A stretch of 64,000 nucleotides of DNA from Pyxidicoccus parkwaysis (GCF_017301735.1 NZ_CP071090.1:8670001-8734000); one strand, 5' to 3'. Counted from the stretch's first letter, positions 1 through 8,496 are shown. The notes: a model not told the origin generated them from the sequence alone. Numbers and translations: made by a program.

Positions 1-1
1 G

Positions 2-25
2 GCCCTGGACCTGGAGGTGGCCTGA
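2..25 (+). CDS. Possible 3' end of an upstream gene
   Basis: The first bases can be read as seven codons (A-L-D-L-E-V-A) followed by TGA at 23-25. The composition fits a coding end cut by the window edge, but seven codons are too few to prove a gene. Another frame or non-coding sequence is equally possible. Confidence 0.2.
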   Translation, partial: ALDLEVA

Positions 26-52
26 CCTGGGTTACAGCGGAGAGACCTGCGC

Positions 53-118
53 ATGAAGACGATCGTCCAGCTCAACGCGGGCAAGCTCCAGCGCCAGGAG
101 CGGGGCCCTCTCTTCTGA
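53..118 (+). CDS. Tiny 21-codon open frame, possible small peptide
   Basis: ATG at 53 opens a 21-residue frame (begins MKTIVQLNAGK, ends RGPLF) closed by TGA. A purine-rich GGAGAGA stretch lies about 7-8 bases upstream and could serve as ribosome-binding site. The peptide is polar with no membrane segment or signal sequence. No modification enzyme, exporter or regulator is visible within the window to give it a role, so it may be chance. I do not recognise a family. Confidence 0.18.
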   Translation: MKTIVQLNAGKLQRQERGPLF

Positions 119-319
119 GCCAGCCGAAGCAGGTCCTGCCAGGGGCGACCACCGCTGAGGCCGAGACATCGAGCCTCGACGCCGCTCCCCCTGAACGGAA
201 TGGGTCGGGATGGCTCAGGCCCCCGGCAGACACGCATGTGATTCGCCCCGTGGCAGGTGTTGCCCCGGCGTGCCCGGATGAATCACGATTGCACCTGCAA
301 CACCGACCCAGGAGGACGC

Positions 320-598
320 ATGAAGAAGGCCCTGCTGCTCCCGTGCCTGCTGCTCATCGCTGCTTGTGGTGGTGCCGAAGTCGCAACCGAGGAGTCCGCT
401 CCATCCGGCACGTCCACCCCGCTGCTCGCCTCACAGGAGGAGGCCGTCATCCAGCCTGCCTTCTGGTACACGTGCACCCTGCCATGCCGGCCGGGCTACT
501 GCGTCACCAGCTCCATCTACTACCCGGACTGTGCGCCCTACGGCTCCACCACCCGGTACACCTGTACGCCGTGCGGCACCGACCCCGTCGCCCCGTGA
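320..598 (+). CDS. Small cysteine-rich lipoprotein
   Basis: This 92-residue protein has a short Lys-Lys N-terminus, a leucine-rich hydrophobic core and a lipobox ending at Cys16 (LLIAAC), so it should be a lipid-anchored envelope protein. The mature part begins with a Ser/Thr/Glu-rich linker and ends in a compact domain with six cysteines spaced C-x3-C-x4-C-x9-C-x10-C-x2-C, probably paired in disulfides. The start is set by a perfect AGGAGG at 310-315, five bases before ATG; longer in-frame extensions would destroy the signal peptide. A 10-bp hairpin follows the stop. It is a single-gene unit. I know no named family and cannot give a function. Confidence 0.75.
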   Translation: MKKALLLPCLLLIAACGGAEVATEESAPSGTSTPLLASQEEAVIQPAFWYTCTLPCRPGYCVTSSIYYPDCAPYGSTTRYTCTPCGTDPVAP

Positions 599-611
599 GC
601 TGAGCTTCCAA

Positions 612-640
612 GCCTCCCGCCCGCTCCACCGGCGGGAGGC
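612..640 (+). terminator. 10-bp GC hairpin after the cysteine-rich lipoprotein gene
   Basis: GCCTCCCGCC at 612-621 and GGCGGGAGGC at 631-640 are perfect inverted repeats around a 9-base loop, just past the stop at 598. No T-tract follows, which is common for hairpins in very GC-rich genomes. It may terminate or only stabilise the transcript. Confidence 0.5.
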
Positions 641-769
641 GTCACGTCTGACCTCTCCCGCTCCGGGTATTCCTTCCCCGACACCATCCGTGCGGCCACG
701 CAACCCGAGGGCCACCACGTCGATAATCTCCCCCGGACACCGGAAAGCCCCCACCGGGAGAGCAGTTTC

Positions 770-2227
770 ATGTCGAACCGCATCGGCCGCCCCCCGTTTT
801 CCACCCCCGTGCCCACGCCGACCGCGACGACGCCCGAGCGCGCCGCGCGCCCGGCCAGCGCGGGGAAGGCCCCGCTCTCCCGCACCCAGGCCGACGGCTT
901 CGACTCGCGCGCCACCCCGCGCGGCGCCTCGCTGCTGACGGGCACGAGCGCCCCGGCCTCCGTCCTCCCCTCGAAGGCCGCCGAGCTCCAGCCCGAGGTC
1001 CACGAGGCCAGCGGCTACGAGGCCCACTTCGGAATGGGCGCCCGCACCGCGCGCGCCCTCGTCGAGGGCCAGGGCACGGTGGCACTGCCCACGGGCAACG
1101 GCCGGGGCCCCTCGTTCCACGCGGAGGCCGGCAAGCCGCTGACGGTGACGGTGGACCCGCAGCGCATCTCCAAGTCCGCCGAGAAGGCTGAATTGGTGTG
1201 GCGCGTGGCGCCGGGCGGGACGGAAGTCGCAATCCCTCTCACGGACGGCTCGCGAGATGCGAATGGCAAGCTGAACATGGTGCCCGCGAAGATCGACATC
1301 CCCGAGGACGCGTTCGGCACGCTCCGCCTCTCCATCCGCACCACCAGCGCGGACGGCCGGGTGTCCAACTCGTGGGACCCCAGCTCCGACGCGGCCATTG
1401 CCCCGCGCGAGGGCGCCGCCGTCGTCTTCACCGACGACTGGAAGACCCAGGTCGAGGGGAAGCTGCGCGCGGGCGACAAGGTGGAGATTGCGTACGACAA
1501 GGACCGGCTCACCGCGCTGCTCGGCGGCAGGGTGCCTTCGGACGTCGTCGCGTGCGTGTCCTTCAACGGCGAGCCTCCCAGGGAAGTGCCGCTCACCGTG
1601 CAGCCGGGCGAGGGTGGCCAGCCGGGGACGATGTTCATGCCCTCGCTCCAGGTGCCCATCGAGGCGACGGAGATGTCCCTCTGGTTCAAGGGCCAGGGCG
1701 ACGGCAATACGAGCTACGACTCGTCCTTCGGGCAGAACTTCAAGTTCAAGGTGGGCCCCGCGCGCGACGACGCGGACCCGTCGTGGAAGGCGGAGCTGCT
1801 GCGCAGCAAGAGCTTCCCCAACCTCCAGGCGGAGGACTTCGTCGGCATCGGCCCGTCGTCGCAGCGCTACAACTGCATTGCCTGGACGCTCGGCATCCAG
1901 GACCAGTGGGTGTGGCCGGGCACGCGCCTGGAGGACTTCGACAAGCTCTACGCGCAGCACGGCTACCAGCCGATGTCCTCGGTGGACTTGAGCAACGACC
2001 CCAATCTGGAGAAGGTCGTCGTCTACGGGCTGAAGCCGAAGACGGGCTCGGGGCCGATTGAAGTCACGCACGGCGCGCTCATGGACGAGCAGGGCCGCCT
2101 GACGAGCAAGATTGGCACCCAGCCGCTCATCCGCCACAACAGCGCTGACGACCTCACCGGTCCTTCGTATGGTGAGCCGGTGCGCGTCTACGTCCGTCCC
2201 CGTCAGCCCGCGGTGAGCAACGCATGA
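770..2227 (+). CDS. Multidomain protein with C-terminal Cys/His (YNCxAW) domain, possible effector
   Basis: This protein has 485 residues. Residues 1-75 are a disordered Pro/Thr/Ala-rich tail. Residues about 100-325 are beta-rich, with motifs such as TSYDSSFGQNFKFKV that recall DUF6209-type domains. The C-terminal domain, about 345-480, carries RYNCIAW (Cys369), THGAL (His434) and IRH (His456) with several Trp/Pro positions. This pattern resembles the DUF7689-type family often paired with a small helical protein. A papain-like Cys/His catalytic site is my inference. ATG at 770 has GGGAGAG upstream. The stop overlaps the next start (ATGA), so the two products are probably made together. There is no classical signal peptide, so any export would need a non-Sec route. 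Confidence 0.7.
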   Translation: MSNRIGRPPFSTPVPTPTATTPERAARPASAGKAPLSRTQADGFDSRATPRGASLLTGTSAPASVLPSKAAELQPEVHEASGYEAHFGMGARTARALVEGQGTVALPTGNGRGPSFHAEAGKPLTVTVDPQRISKSAEKAELVWRVAPGGTEVAIPLTDGSRDANGKLNMVPAKIDIPEDAFGTLRLSIRTTSADGRVSNSWDPSSDAAIAPREGAAVVFTDDWKTQVEGKLRAGDKVEIAYDKDRLTALLGGRVPSDVVACVSFNGEPPREVPLTVQPGEGGQPGTMFMPSLQVPIEATEMSLWFKGQGDGNTSYDSSFGQNFKFKVGPARDDADPSWKAELLRSKSFPNLQAEDFVGIGPSSQRYNCIAWTLGIQDQWVWPGTRLEDFDKLYAQHGYQPMSSVDLSNDPNLEKVVVYGLKPKTGSGPIEVTHGALMDEQGRLTSKIGTQPLIRHNSADDLTGPSYGEPVRVYVRPRQPAVSNA

Positions 2228-2526
2228 GCGACGTGAGCACCCGCTTCGAGACGCTGGCGAAGGAATGGGAGGCGCACTGCGCGGACCACCGCGAGGCGTC
2301 CAATCCCTACGTGTTCCTCAACCATCCCTCGTTCGAGGCAATCGTCGCGCTCGGCCGTCCCGCCGTGCCGCTGATTGTCGAGCGCTACCGCGAGGGCAGC
2401 GTCTTCTGGGGCGCGGCCCTGCGGCGGATTACCGGTGTCACCACGTTCGGTGATGGCGTCGTGGGGAATCTCGACGCCACCCGGCGCGGCTGGCTGAAGT
2501 GGTGGGACGCGCACCGCGCCTCGTAG
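2224..2526 (+). CDS. Small helical partner protein, possible immunity/antitoxin
   Basis: This 100-residue soluble protein starts inside the stop codon of the preceding gene (4-base ATGA overlap, translational coupling). The pattern SNPYVFLNHPSFEAI, then LGRPAVPLIVERY, FWGAALRRITGVT and a terminal WLKWWDAH matches a widespread small family of unknown function, usually about 100 residues. From memory, members often sit beside proteins with a YNCxAW-type domain. The HEAT-like helical look and the strict coupling suggest it binds and restrains its partner, like an immunity protein or antitoxin. That role is inference only. Confidence 0.65.
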   Translation: MSDVSTRFETLAKEWEAHCADHREASNPYVFLNHPSFEAIVALGRPAVPLIVERYREGSVFWGAALRRITGVTTFGDGVVGNLDATRRGWLKWWDAHRAS

Positions 2527-2855
2527 AGAGAAGCACTCTCATGTCTCGCGGGCTGACACTCCCGGTGAGGGCCTGAGCGGCGTCACGGTGACGAAGCCGA
2601 AGAGGCTCCGCGCAGCGGCTCAGCGCTCCCGATGACAGGGCAGTGGTCGCTGCTTGCCCGGCGAACGCACGGCGTCATGCAGGGCGGCGGATGCCCCTCC
2701 CCCTCCCCGTGCAATCGCCAGGGCGGATGTCAGTATCACATCACTGCTCGACATCAGGATGTGCCCGTGACATCGACGGGCCCGCCCGCCCCTCGTCCTT
2801 CCAGGCACTTGCCGCAGGCTCACGGTTGGAACGGCATGTGCTCTCCCGTCCGGAC
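2527..2855. other. Intergenic region, 329 bp
   Basis: This gap lies between the small helical protein and the Omp85-like gene. It should hold the promoter of the outer-membrane gene. A less GC-rich patch (about 2728-2760) is the only place where promoter elements look plausible, but I cannot define -35/-10 boxes with confidence. Open frames through it show no protein-like composition. Confidence 0.4.
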
Positions 2856-5306
2856 ATGAACCGCTTCGCGCTCATCTTCTGCTGCCTCTCCCTCGCCGCC
2901 GGTGCGCAGCCCGCGCCCGTGACGGCTCCGGTTCCCGACGATGCCGGGACGCCACCCACCGTCTCCGAGCCCGCGCACACCCGTGACGACGAGGACGCCG
3001 AGTCCCGCAACGAGTCCCGCGACGAGCACGATGGCGAGGACGCCCGGCCCGGCGCCGAGGAGCGCAACGAGGCACGCGCGGAGGACACCCGGCACGGCCG
3101 GGACGAGTGCCCCGACGACTACGACGACGAGGAGGAGACCGAGGACACGGCCATGGTCCTCGCCCCGCTCCAGCTCACCGTGGACGGGCGGCAGGTGACA
3201 CCTGGCAGCATGGAGCTGCTCGGGCTCCAGCGGCTCACCGAGGCGCAGGTGCGCGCGCTCATCGGAGCACCGCCCCCCGGCACGCCGGAGGCGCTGACGC
3301 CGCAGAAGGCGCAGACGTTCCTCCGCCGCCTCGCGCACTCGGGCCTCTTCGCCCGCGTCGAGCCGCGCCTGCGAGCCACCGAGCAGGGCACGGCCGTGCT
3401 GGAGGTCCACCTCGAGGAGAACCCCACCGTGACGTCCGTGGAGGTCGAGGGCCTCCATGACCTCCAGGAGCGCGAAGTCCTGGAGGAGCTGTTCCGCCTC
3501 CCGCACCGCTTCCCCTCCGAGGACGAAGACGAGGACGAGGACGTCATCGCCACGCTGCGCCTGGACTCGCGGCGCGGGACGCTGTCCGTCGTGCGCCCGT
3601 GCCCGCCGCCGCGTCCGCCTCGCGAGTGGCTGGCCCGCCTGGAGCGCGGTGACTTCCGCCGCGGCATCCTCCTGGGCGGCGCGGCCACGGCGCTGGAGCA
3701 CACGGTGAAGGACCTGCGCGACGACGGCTACCTCCTCGCGAGCCTCACCGCCACGCTGCACCCGGATGGCCGGCTGGTGGTGACGGTGGACGAGGGCCGG
3801 CTGGAGGACGTGGACGTGCGCGGCGTGGGCCCGGAGATGGCCACGCGGGTGCGCGAGGCGCTGGACGTGAAGCCCGGCGACGTCTTCCTGCGCAGCGACG
3901 CGCGGCGTGCCATGCAGCGCCTGGAGGCGAAGCTGCCCTTCCTGGAGCCCGCCAAGGTGGATGACGACGACGACGGGCTCTACCGCCGCGTGCGCATCCT
4001 CGAGGAGCGCGGCGCCGACGGCACACGCACGTACCGCACGCAGGAGGAGGAGCGGCGGCACAAGCGGCGTCGCGAGCAGGTGGAGTTCGAGCTGAGCTGG
4101 CGCCAGTTCGTCGACTGGTGGGAGCACGGCGAGGACGGCGAGGGCATCTCCCTCGAGGGCAAGCGCCTCATCGTGCACGTGCGCCCGCGCCGGCCGGACG
4201 TGGACGTGGACCTGCTCCCGGTGCACACGCAGGTGACGGGCTTCGCGCCGGGCCTGGCGGGCGAGCTGCGCATCTGGGACCCGAAGGACAGGGCGCACCT
4301 CACGGTGGACGCAGCGCTCTTCATCCCGCTGCGGCTGGGCGGCCAGCACCTCCCGGATGACCCGGAGGGCACGAAGCGCCAGCGCCGGCTCAACCTGCTG
4401 GGCGGCGCGAAAGTCTCTGTGCCCGCCACCGGCTTCGCGGAGCTGGGCGTGCAGGGCCACGACTTCACCGACACGCTGGACCGCTGGCGGCTGGGCGATA
4501 TCGACTCGTTCATCTACTCGTTCCTCATCAACCGGCCGGACCGCGAGTACTTCCGCCGCAAGGGCTTCGCGGCCTTCGCCACCTGGCGCTGGGCGGACGA
4601 GTGGCTCGCGGGCGTCGAGTACCGGGCGGACCGCTACGAGTCGATGCGCAGCTTCACCCCGCCCCTCTCCCTCTTCCGGCGCGACTCGGCGCCCTTCACG
4701 AACTCGCCCGTGACGGAGGGGCACTTCAGGTCCGTGGTGGTGCGCCTGGAGTACACCAGCAACGCGGAGCCCGGCACGAAGGTGGGCTCGCTCTTCCGCA
4801 CGCCGGAGACGTCCCTCTTCGAGCGGGACGGCGACTGGGAGAGCCGCGCCTCGCTGCGCGGGCTCCTCACGCTGGAGGTGGGTGACGGCCCTGCCGCCTC
4901 CGGCGGGGACGCGCGCTTCTGGAAGCTGGTGAGTGATGTGTCGCTGGACGTGCCCACGGGCTGGAAGACGGGCGTGCACCTGCGCGTGCGCACCGCGGGC
5001 GGACACGCTTTGCCCGAGCAGAAGCGCGAGGCGCTGGGAGGCTGGAGCGCGCTGCGCGGCGTGGGCTTCAAGGAGCTGCGCGGTGACGTGTCGCTGCTCG
5101 CCACCGCGGAGTACCGGTGGCACGTCTTCGGCATCTTCACGGACGTGGGCTCGGTGCGCGCGGACAAGGAATGGACGGAGGCGAAGCTGGGGCTGGGCGG
5201 CAGCCTCCACTTCGGCGACGACGTGCGGCTGGACGTGGCGTGGCGCACGGATGACAAGGCCACGGCCACTCCCGAGGCACGGCTGCTCTTCGTGCGGACC
5301 TTCTGA
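2856..5306 (+). CDS. Omp85/BamA-family outer-membrane protein with acidic linker
   Basis: This 816-residue protein has a signal peptide (MNRFALIFCCLSLAAGA), a very acidic low-complexity linker (about 40-100), POTRA-like modules and a C-terminal beta-barrel. The POTRA modules (about 105-380) show repeated patterns such as VTSVEVEGLHDLQEREVL and RLEDVDVRGVGPEMATRVREAL. The barrel shows LRGVGFKELRGD, the usual (V/L)RGF/Y signature, and a terminal Phe. The family inserts or translocates proteins at the outer membrane. With few POTRAs and an acidic insert this looks like an accessory paralogue rather than the essential BamA. ATG 2856 is chosen because the signal peptide begins there, although no strong ribosome-binding site is seen. 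The DUF4390-like gene follows after 5 bp. Confidence 0.82.
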   Translation: MNRFALIFCCLSLAAGAQPAPVTAPVPDDAGTPPTVSEPAHTRDDEDAESRNESRDEHDGEDARPGAEERNEARAEDTRHGRDECPDDYDDEEETEDTAMVLAPLQLTVDGRQVTPGSMELLGLQRLTEAQVRALIGAPPPGTPEALTPQKAQTFLRRLAHSGLFARVEPRLRATEQGTAVLEVHLEENPTVTSVEVEGLHDLQEREVLEELFRLPHRFPSEDEDEDEDVIATLRLDSRRGTLSVVRPCPPPRPPREWLARLERGDFRRGILLGGAATALEHTVKDLRDDGYLLASLTATLHPDGRLVVTVDEGRLEDVDVRGVGPEMATRVREALDVKPGDVFLRSDARRAMQRLEAKLPFLEPAKVDDDDDGLYRRVRILEERGADGTRTYRTQEEERRHKRRREQVEFELSWRQFVDWWEHGEDGEGISLEGKRLIVHVRPRRPDVDVDLLPVHTQVTGFAPGLAGELRIWDPKDRAHLTVDAALFIPLRLGGQHLPDDPEGTKRQRRLNLLGGAKVSVPATGFAELGVQGHDFTDTLDRWRLGDIDSFIYSFLINRPDREYFRRKGFAAFATWRWADEWLAGVEYRADRYESMRSFTPPLSLFRRDSAPFTNSPVTEGHFRSVVVRLEYTSNAEPGTKVGSLFRTPETSLFERDGDWESRASLRGLLTLEVGDGPAASGGDARFWKLVSDVSLDVPTGWKTGVHLRVRTAGGHALPEQKREALGGWSALRGVGFKELRGDVSLLATAEYRWHVFGIFTDVGSVRADKEWTEAKLGLGGSLHFGDDVRLDVAWRTDDKATATPEARLLFVRTF

Positions 5307-5311
5307 GGCGC

Positions 5312-5917
5312 ATGGCACGGACGTGGACGAGGGCGGGCAGGTGGCTCGGCGCGGCGTGGGTGGCCGCGGCGGGACTGCTCGCGCCCATGGCCCATGCCGA
5401 GGAGCCGCGCGCGGCGTGCACGGCCACGCTTTCCGGACGGCGCGTGGTGGTGCGGCCGGAGGCCTCCGCCTTCATCTCGCCGGAACTGGACCGGCTGGTG
5501 CGGCTGGGCATGGCGGGACGGGTGGAGGTGGAGGTGACGCTGTTCAAGCGTCACTCGCTCTGGTTCGACGCGCGGGTGGACGTCACGCGGCTCACGCAGG
5601 TGCTGGTCTTCTCGCGCGGCACCTATGTGCTGGATGGACGGTCGCTGCCGGAAGGGCCCGGAGTGTTGGAGCTGGAGCGCGTGGCCTGGACGCTGGAGGA
5701 GCGTCCCGAGGCGGGGGACCGCTTCCTGGTGCAGGTGGAGGTGCGGCTGCACGTGGTGACGGCCGCGAGCCTCGGCCGGGTGGCGTCGTGGCTCACGCAG
5801 GAGAAGAAGAACGGCGAAGAGGAGCGCTCCGGAATCACCAGCACCCTGCTCCGCTCCGTCGCCGAGGACCTGTCACGCACTGCTTCAGGGCGGTGTGACG
5901 TCAGCCGCGCCCCCTGA
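5312..5917 (+). CDS. DUF4390-like secreted protein
   Basis: This 201-residue protein has a signal peptide (hydrophobic 10-25, cleavage after AHA). The mature part is rich in beta-strands and shows the pattern DRLVRLGMAGRVEVEVTLF, then a long strand region ending in LEERPEAGDRFLVQVEVRL. This resembles DUF4390, a family of periplasmic proteins of unknown role. It begins 5 bp after the Omp85-like gene, so they are almost certainly co-transcribed and probably work at the outer membrane together. The DUF4390 assignment is from pattern memory. Confidence 0.7.
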   Translation: MARTWTRAGRWLGAAWVAAAGLLAPMAHAEEPRAACTATLSGRRVVVRPEASAFISPELDRLVRLGMAGRVEVEVTLFKRHSLWFDARVDVTRLTQVLVFSRGTYVLDGRSLPEGPGVLELERVAWTLEERPEAGDRFLVQVEVRLHVVTAASLGRVASWLTQEKKNGEEERSGITSTLLRSVAEDLSRTASGRCDVSRAP

Positions 5918-5983
5918 GGGCACAGCCCTGGCTTCAAGACTCGTGGATTGCCCGGCGCCTGCGCCGAGGCAAGGAGGACCGTC

Positions 5984-6409
5984 ATGTCTCGTTGGATGTC
6001 CCTGTTGTTCGTCATGGCGTCGGCGTGCGGTCCCTGGCGCGAGCCGCTCTCGCAGCCCCTGGACTTCGACACCGTCGCGACGGAACTCGCCGCGCAGGTG
6101 CGCAAGCACATGCGTACCGAGAAGCCCCGCCGCACGGTGCACGTCTACGTCCCGGAGGGCGTGGACGCCGAAGGCAGCCACGTGCCCCTCCTCTACCTGG
6201 AGGAAGGACGGGCCCTGTTCTTTCCCGATGGTGCCGCGAGCACCGCGCGCGCGGTGGTGCCCAGGCCGAGCGAGCTGATTGCCCTCGGCCAGCGACGAGA
6301 CATCGTCATCATCGCGGTGGACCCGGAGCCATCGGCCGACGCGGTCACCCTGTCCGACGGCCGGACCCGCTACATCACCCATGTCGCCATGAGCCCTCCG
6401 CCGACCTGA
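5984..6409 (+). CDS. Short lipoprotein resembling the N-terminal half of a putative esterase
   Basis: This 141-residue protein has a lipobox ending at Cys15 (FVMASAC). AGGAGG at 5972-5977, six bases before ATG, fixes the start; a longer in-frame start would spoil the signal peptide. The mature sequence RTVHVYVPEG...VPLLYLEEGRALFF...ELIALGQRRDIVIIAVD follows the opening strands of the Fes/esterase-D alpha/beta-hydrolase family (VYLPpgY...pvlYllDG...). The protein stops before any GxSxGG nucleophile elbow, so it cannot be an ordinary esterase. It may be a decayed remnant or a binding-only domain. Confidence 0.6.
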   Translation: MSRWMSLLFVMASACGPWREPLSQPLDFDTVATELAAQVRKHMRTEKPRRTVHVYVPEGVDAEGSHVPLLYLEEGRALFFPDGAASTARAVVPRPSELIALGQRRDIVIIAVDPEPSADAVTLSDGRTRYITHVAMSPPPT

Positions 6410-6494
6410 GCAGCCAGGGGCTCCTGCCCGACCGCTCGTCTGCCCTACGGGGGTTGCTGGCCAGGCACGCGGCATCCTTCATAGGCTCGCCGCC

Positions 6495-7688
6495 ATGACG
6501 AGCCCGCTCCCGCATGCCGCCTCCGCCCACGCCGAAGCCTCTTCGCACCCGCTGCTGTCCGCAGCCGAGGCGATGTTCCCGCGACTGTCCGCGCGCTCCG
6601 AAGAAATCGAGAACGCGCGCCGGCTGCCGCCGGACCTCGCCGCCGAGCTGGCCCGGGATGGCTACTTCCGCATGATGATTCCTGAGGCCCTCGGCGGACT
6701 GGAGTTGCACCCGGCCGTGTCCTTCCAGGTGATGGAGTCCATCGCGAAGGCGGACGGCTCCACCGGCTGGTGCGTGATGATTGGCGCCGCCACCGCGCTG
6801 ACGGCCGCGTGGATGTTCGAGCCCGCGGCCCGCGCCATCTTCACCCGCCCGGATGTCATCACCGGCGGCGTCGCCGCGCCCATCGGTCGCGCCGAGCATG
6901 TCGAGGGTGGCTACCGTCTCTCCGGCCGCTGGCCCTGGGCGAGCGGCGCGCAGCACTGTCACTGGCTGGTGGGAGGCGCCATCGTGACGGAGGGCGGCAA
7001 GCCCCGCATGGTGCGCGAGGGCGTGCCGGAGATGCGCTCGTTCTTCTTCCCCGCGGAGCGCGCGGTGCTGCATGACACGTGGTTCGCCCAGGGCCTGTGC
7101 GGCACGGGCAGCGTCGACATGGAGGCGAAGGACGTCTTCGTGCCGGACGAGTACACGTTCTCCCTCTCGGGACAGGCACCGCGCATCGCGCGTCCGCTGT
7201 ATGGCTATGCCTTCGGACTGCTGGGCATGGGCATCTCCGCCGTGGCGCTCGGCATCGCCCGTCGCGCCATCGACGAGCTGATGTCCCTGGCGGGCCGCAA
7301 GACGCTGATGCTGGAGCGCCGCCTGCTCTCCGCGCGCCCGGCCGCGCAGGAAGCCATCGCCGACGCCGAGGCCACCGTGCGCTCCGCTCGCGCCTTCATG
7401 CTGGAGGCCCTGAACACCATCCACGCCGAGTCCACGCGAGGCCCCGTCTCCGTGCGCACCCGCGCGGAATTGCGACTGGCCATGACGCACGCCACCCGGA
7501 GCGCCGCGCGCGCGGTGGACCGCATGTACGAGGCCGCGGGAGGCACCGCCGTCTTCCGCGCCAGCCCGCTGCAGCGCTGCTTCCGCGACGTCCACACCGC
7601 CACCCAGCACGCCATGGTGTCCCCGGCGACTCTGGAGCTCACCGGAGGGCTGTTGCTGGGCCTGGAGCTGCCCACGTTCACCCTTTGA
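6495..7688 (+). CDS. Acyl-CoA dehydrogenase-fold flavoprotein (HsaA/HpaB-like)
   Basis: This 397-residue protein has full acyl-CoA dehydrogenase-fold architecture. The N-terminal helical part includes RDGYFRMMIPEALGGLELHP, the middle beta-domain has ADGSTGWCVMIG and RWPWASGAQHCHW, and the C-terminal helical bundle ends QHAMVSPATLELTGG. The WCVMIG/SGAQHCHW style is that of group D flavin monooxygenases (HsaA, HpaB, DszC relatives) rather than beta-oxidation enzymes, so FMNH2/FAD-dependent hydroxylation or acyl-CoA desaturation are both possible. No flavin reductase is adjacent. It appears monocistronic; ATG 6495 precedes a plausible cytosolic N-terminus. Confidence 0.75.
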   Translation: MTSPLPHAASAHAEASSHPLLSAAEAMFPRLSARSEEIENARRLPPDLAAELARDGYFRMMIPEALGGLELHPAVSFQVMESIAKADGSTGWCVMIGAATALTAAWMFEPAARAIFTRPDVITGGVAAPIGRAEHVEGGYRLSGRWPWASGAQHCHWLVGGAIVTEGGKPRMVREGVPEMRSFFFPAERAVLHDTWFAQGLCGTGSVDMEAKDVFVPDEYTFSLSGQAPRIARPLYGYAFGLLGMGISAVALGIARRAIDELMSLAGRKTLMLERRLLSARPAAQEAIADAEATVRSARAFMLEALNTIHAESTRGPVSVRTRAELRLAMTHATRSAARAVDRMYEAAGGTAVFRASPLQRCFRDVHTATQHAMVSPATLELTGGLLLGLELPTFTL

Positions 7689-7780
7689 ATATCCGGAGCG
7701 GTGGCACGTCCTGGACGAGCGGCAAATTGAACGCCCGGCTGATTCCGGGCGCCTCACACCCTTCGTCGCAAGGACTCCCC

Positions 7781-8476
7781 ATGAATCATCTGACTCGCGC
7801 CCTGCTTGCCTCGACGCTGTTCCTCTCCTCCGCCGCCTTCGCGCAGGACGCGGAGATGAACATGAACATCCAGGTCGACGACTCGGACATGCCCTCGGCC
7901 AACATCCAGGTGAAGGGCATGGGCCCCGACGGCGAGACGCAAGGCGTGGACATGAAGGTCCAGGCCGGCGGAGCGCGAGTAGGCGTCGAGATGAACGTCC
8001 AGGGAGGCGAGACGCGGTCCTCCGAGCGCGTCGAGAGGCACGAGCGCCACGAGCGCCGCGAGCGCCGCGAGGAGCCCCGGTACGAGGAGCCCCAGGCGAT
8101 GCCCGCGAGGGCCCCCGCTTACGAGCCTGCCTTCCGCGACTGTGGCACCGGCGAGGACTCGGGCTGTACCACGCGGCGTGACGGCCAGTTCGCGATGGAC
8201 GCGGAGACCTTCAGCGGCGTCATGAAGTCCCTCAAGAGCACGGCCAACGAGCTCACCCGCGAGGAGATGGCCGAGAAGATGTTCCGCCGGAACTACCTCA
8301 CCGCGAAGCAGTTCGGCCAGGTGCTGGACCTGTTCAAGAACGAGCTCACCCGCCTGGACGTGGCGAAGAACGCGGCGCCCCACGTGGTGAACCCGCAGCA
8401 CGCGCTGGGCTTCTCCTCCAAGTGGAAGAACTCCCTCACGGGCGACGAGTACGTCGAGGTCATGACCGCCCAGTAG
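7781..8476 (+). CDS. Secreted DUF4476 protein
   Basis: This 231-residue protein has a Sec signal peptide (MNHLTRALLASTLFLSSAAFA). A Met/Asp/Gly-rich segment follows (about 22-85), then a highly charged RHERHERRERREE stretch (about 85-105), then a C-terminal DUF4476 domain (about 140-230) with MKSLKSTANELTREEMAEKM and LTAKQFGQVLDLF. DUF4476 proteins are secreted, of unknown function and frequent in myxobacteria and Bacteroidetes. The start is the ATG that opens the signal peptide; AAGGA lies about five bases upstream. A strong terminator hairpin follows. Confidence 0.75.
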   Translation: MNHLTRALLASTLFLSSAAFAQDAEMNMNIQVDDSDMPSANIQVKGMGPDGETQGVDMKVQAGGARVGVEMNVQGGETRSSERVERHERHERRERREEPRYEEPQAMPARAPAYEPAFRDCGTGEDSGCTTRRDGQFAMDAETFSGVMKSLKSTANELTREEMAEKMFRRNYLTAKQFGQVLDLFKNELTRLDVAKNAAPHVVNPQHALGFSSKWKNSLTGDEYVEVMTAQ

Positions 8477-8496
8477 GTCCCACCCCGCAACGACGA

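Noticed and set aside
2643-2855. 71-codon N-terminal extension of the Omp85-like gene
   Set aside because: Its composition is not protein-like and it would prevent recognition of the clear signal peptide beginning at 2856.
6495-7688. Steroid-degradation (hsaA) assignment for the flavoprotein
   Set aside because: No hsaB reductase, hsaC or other ring-degradation genes are adjacent, so a specific gene name is unsupported.
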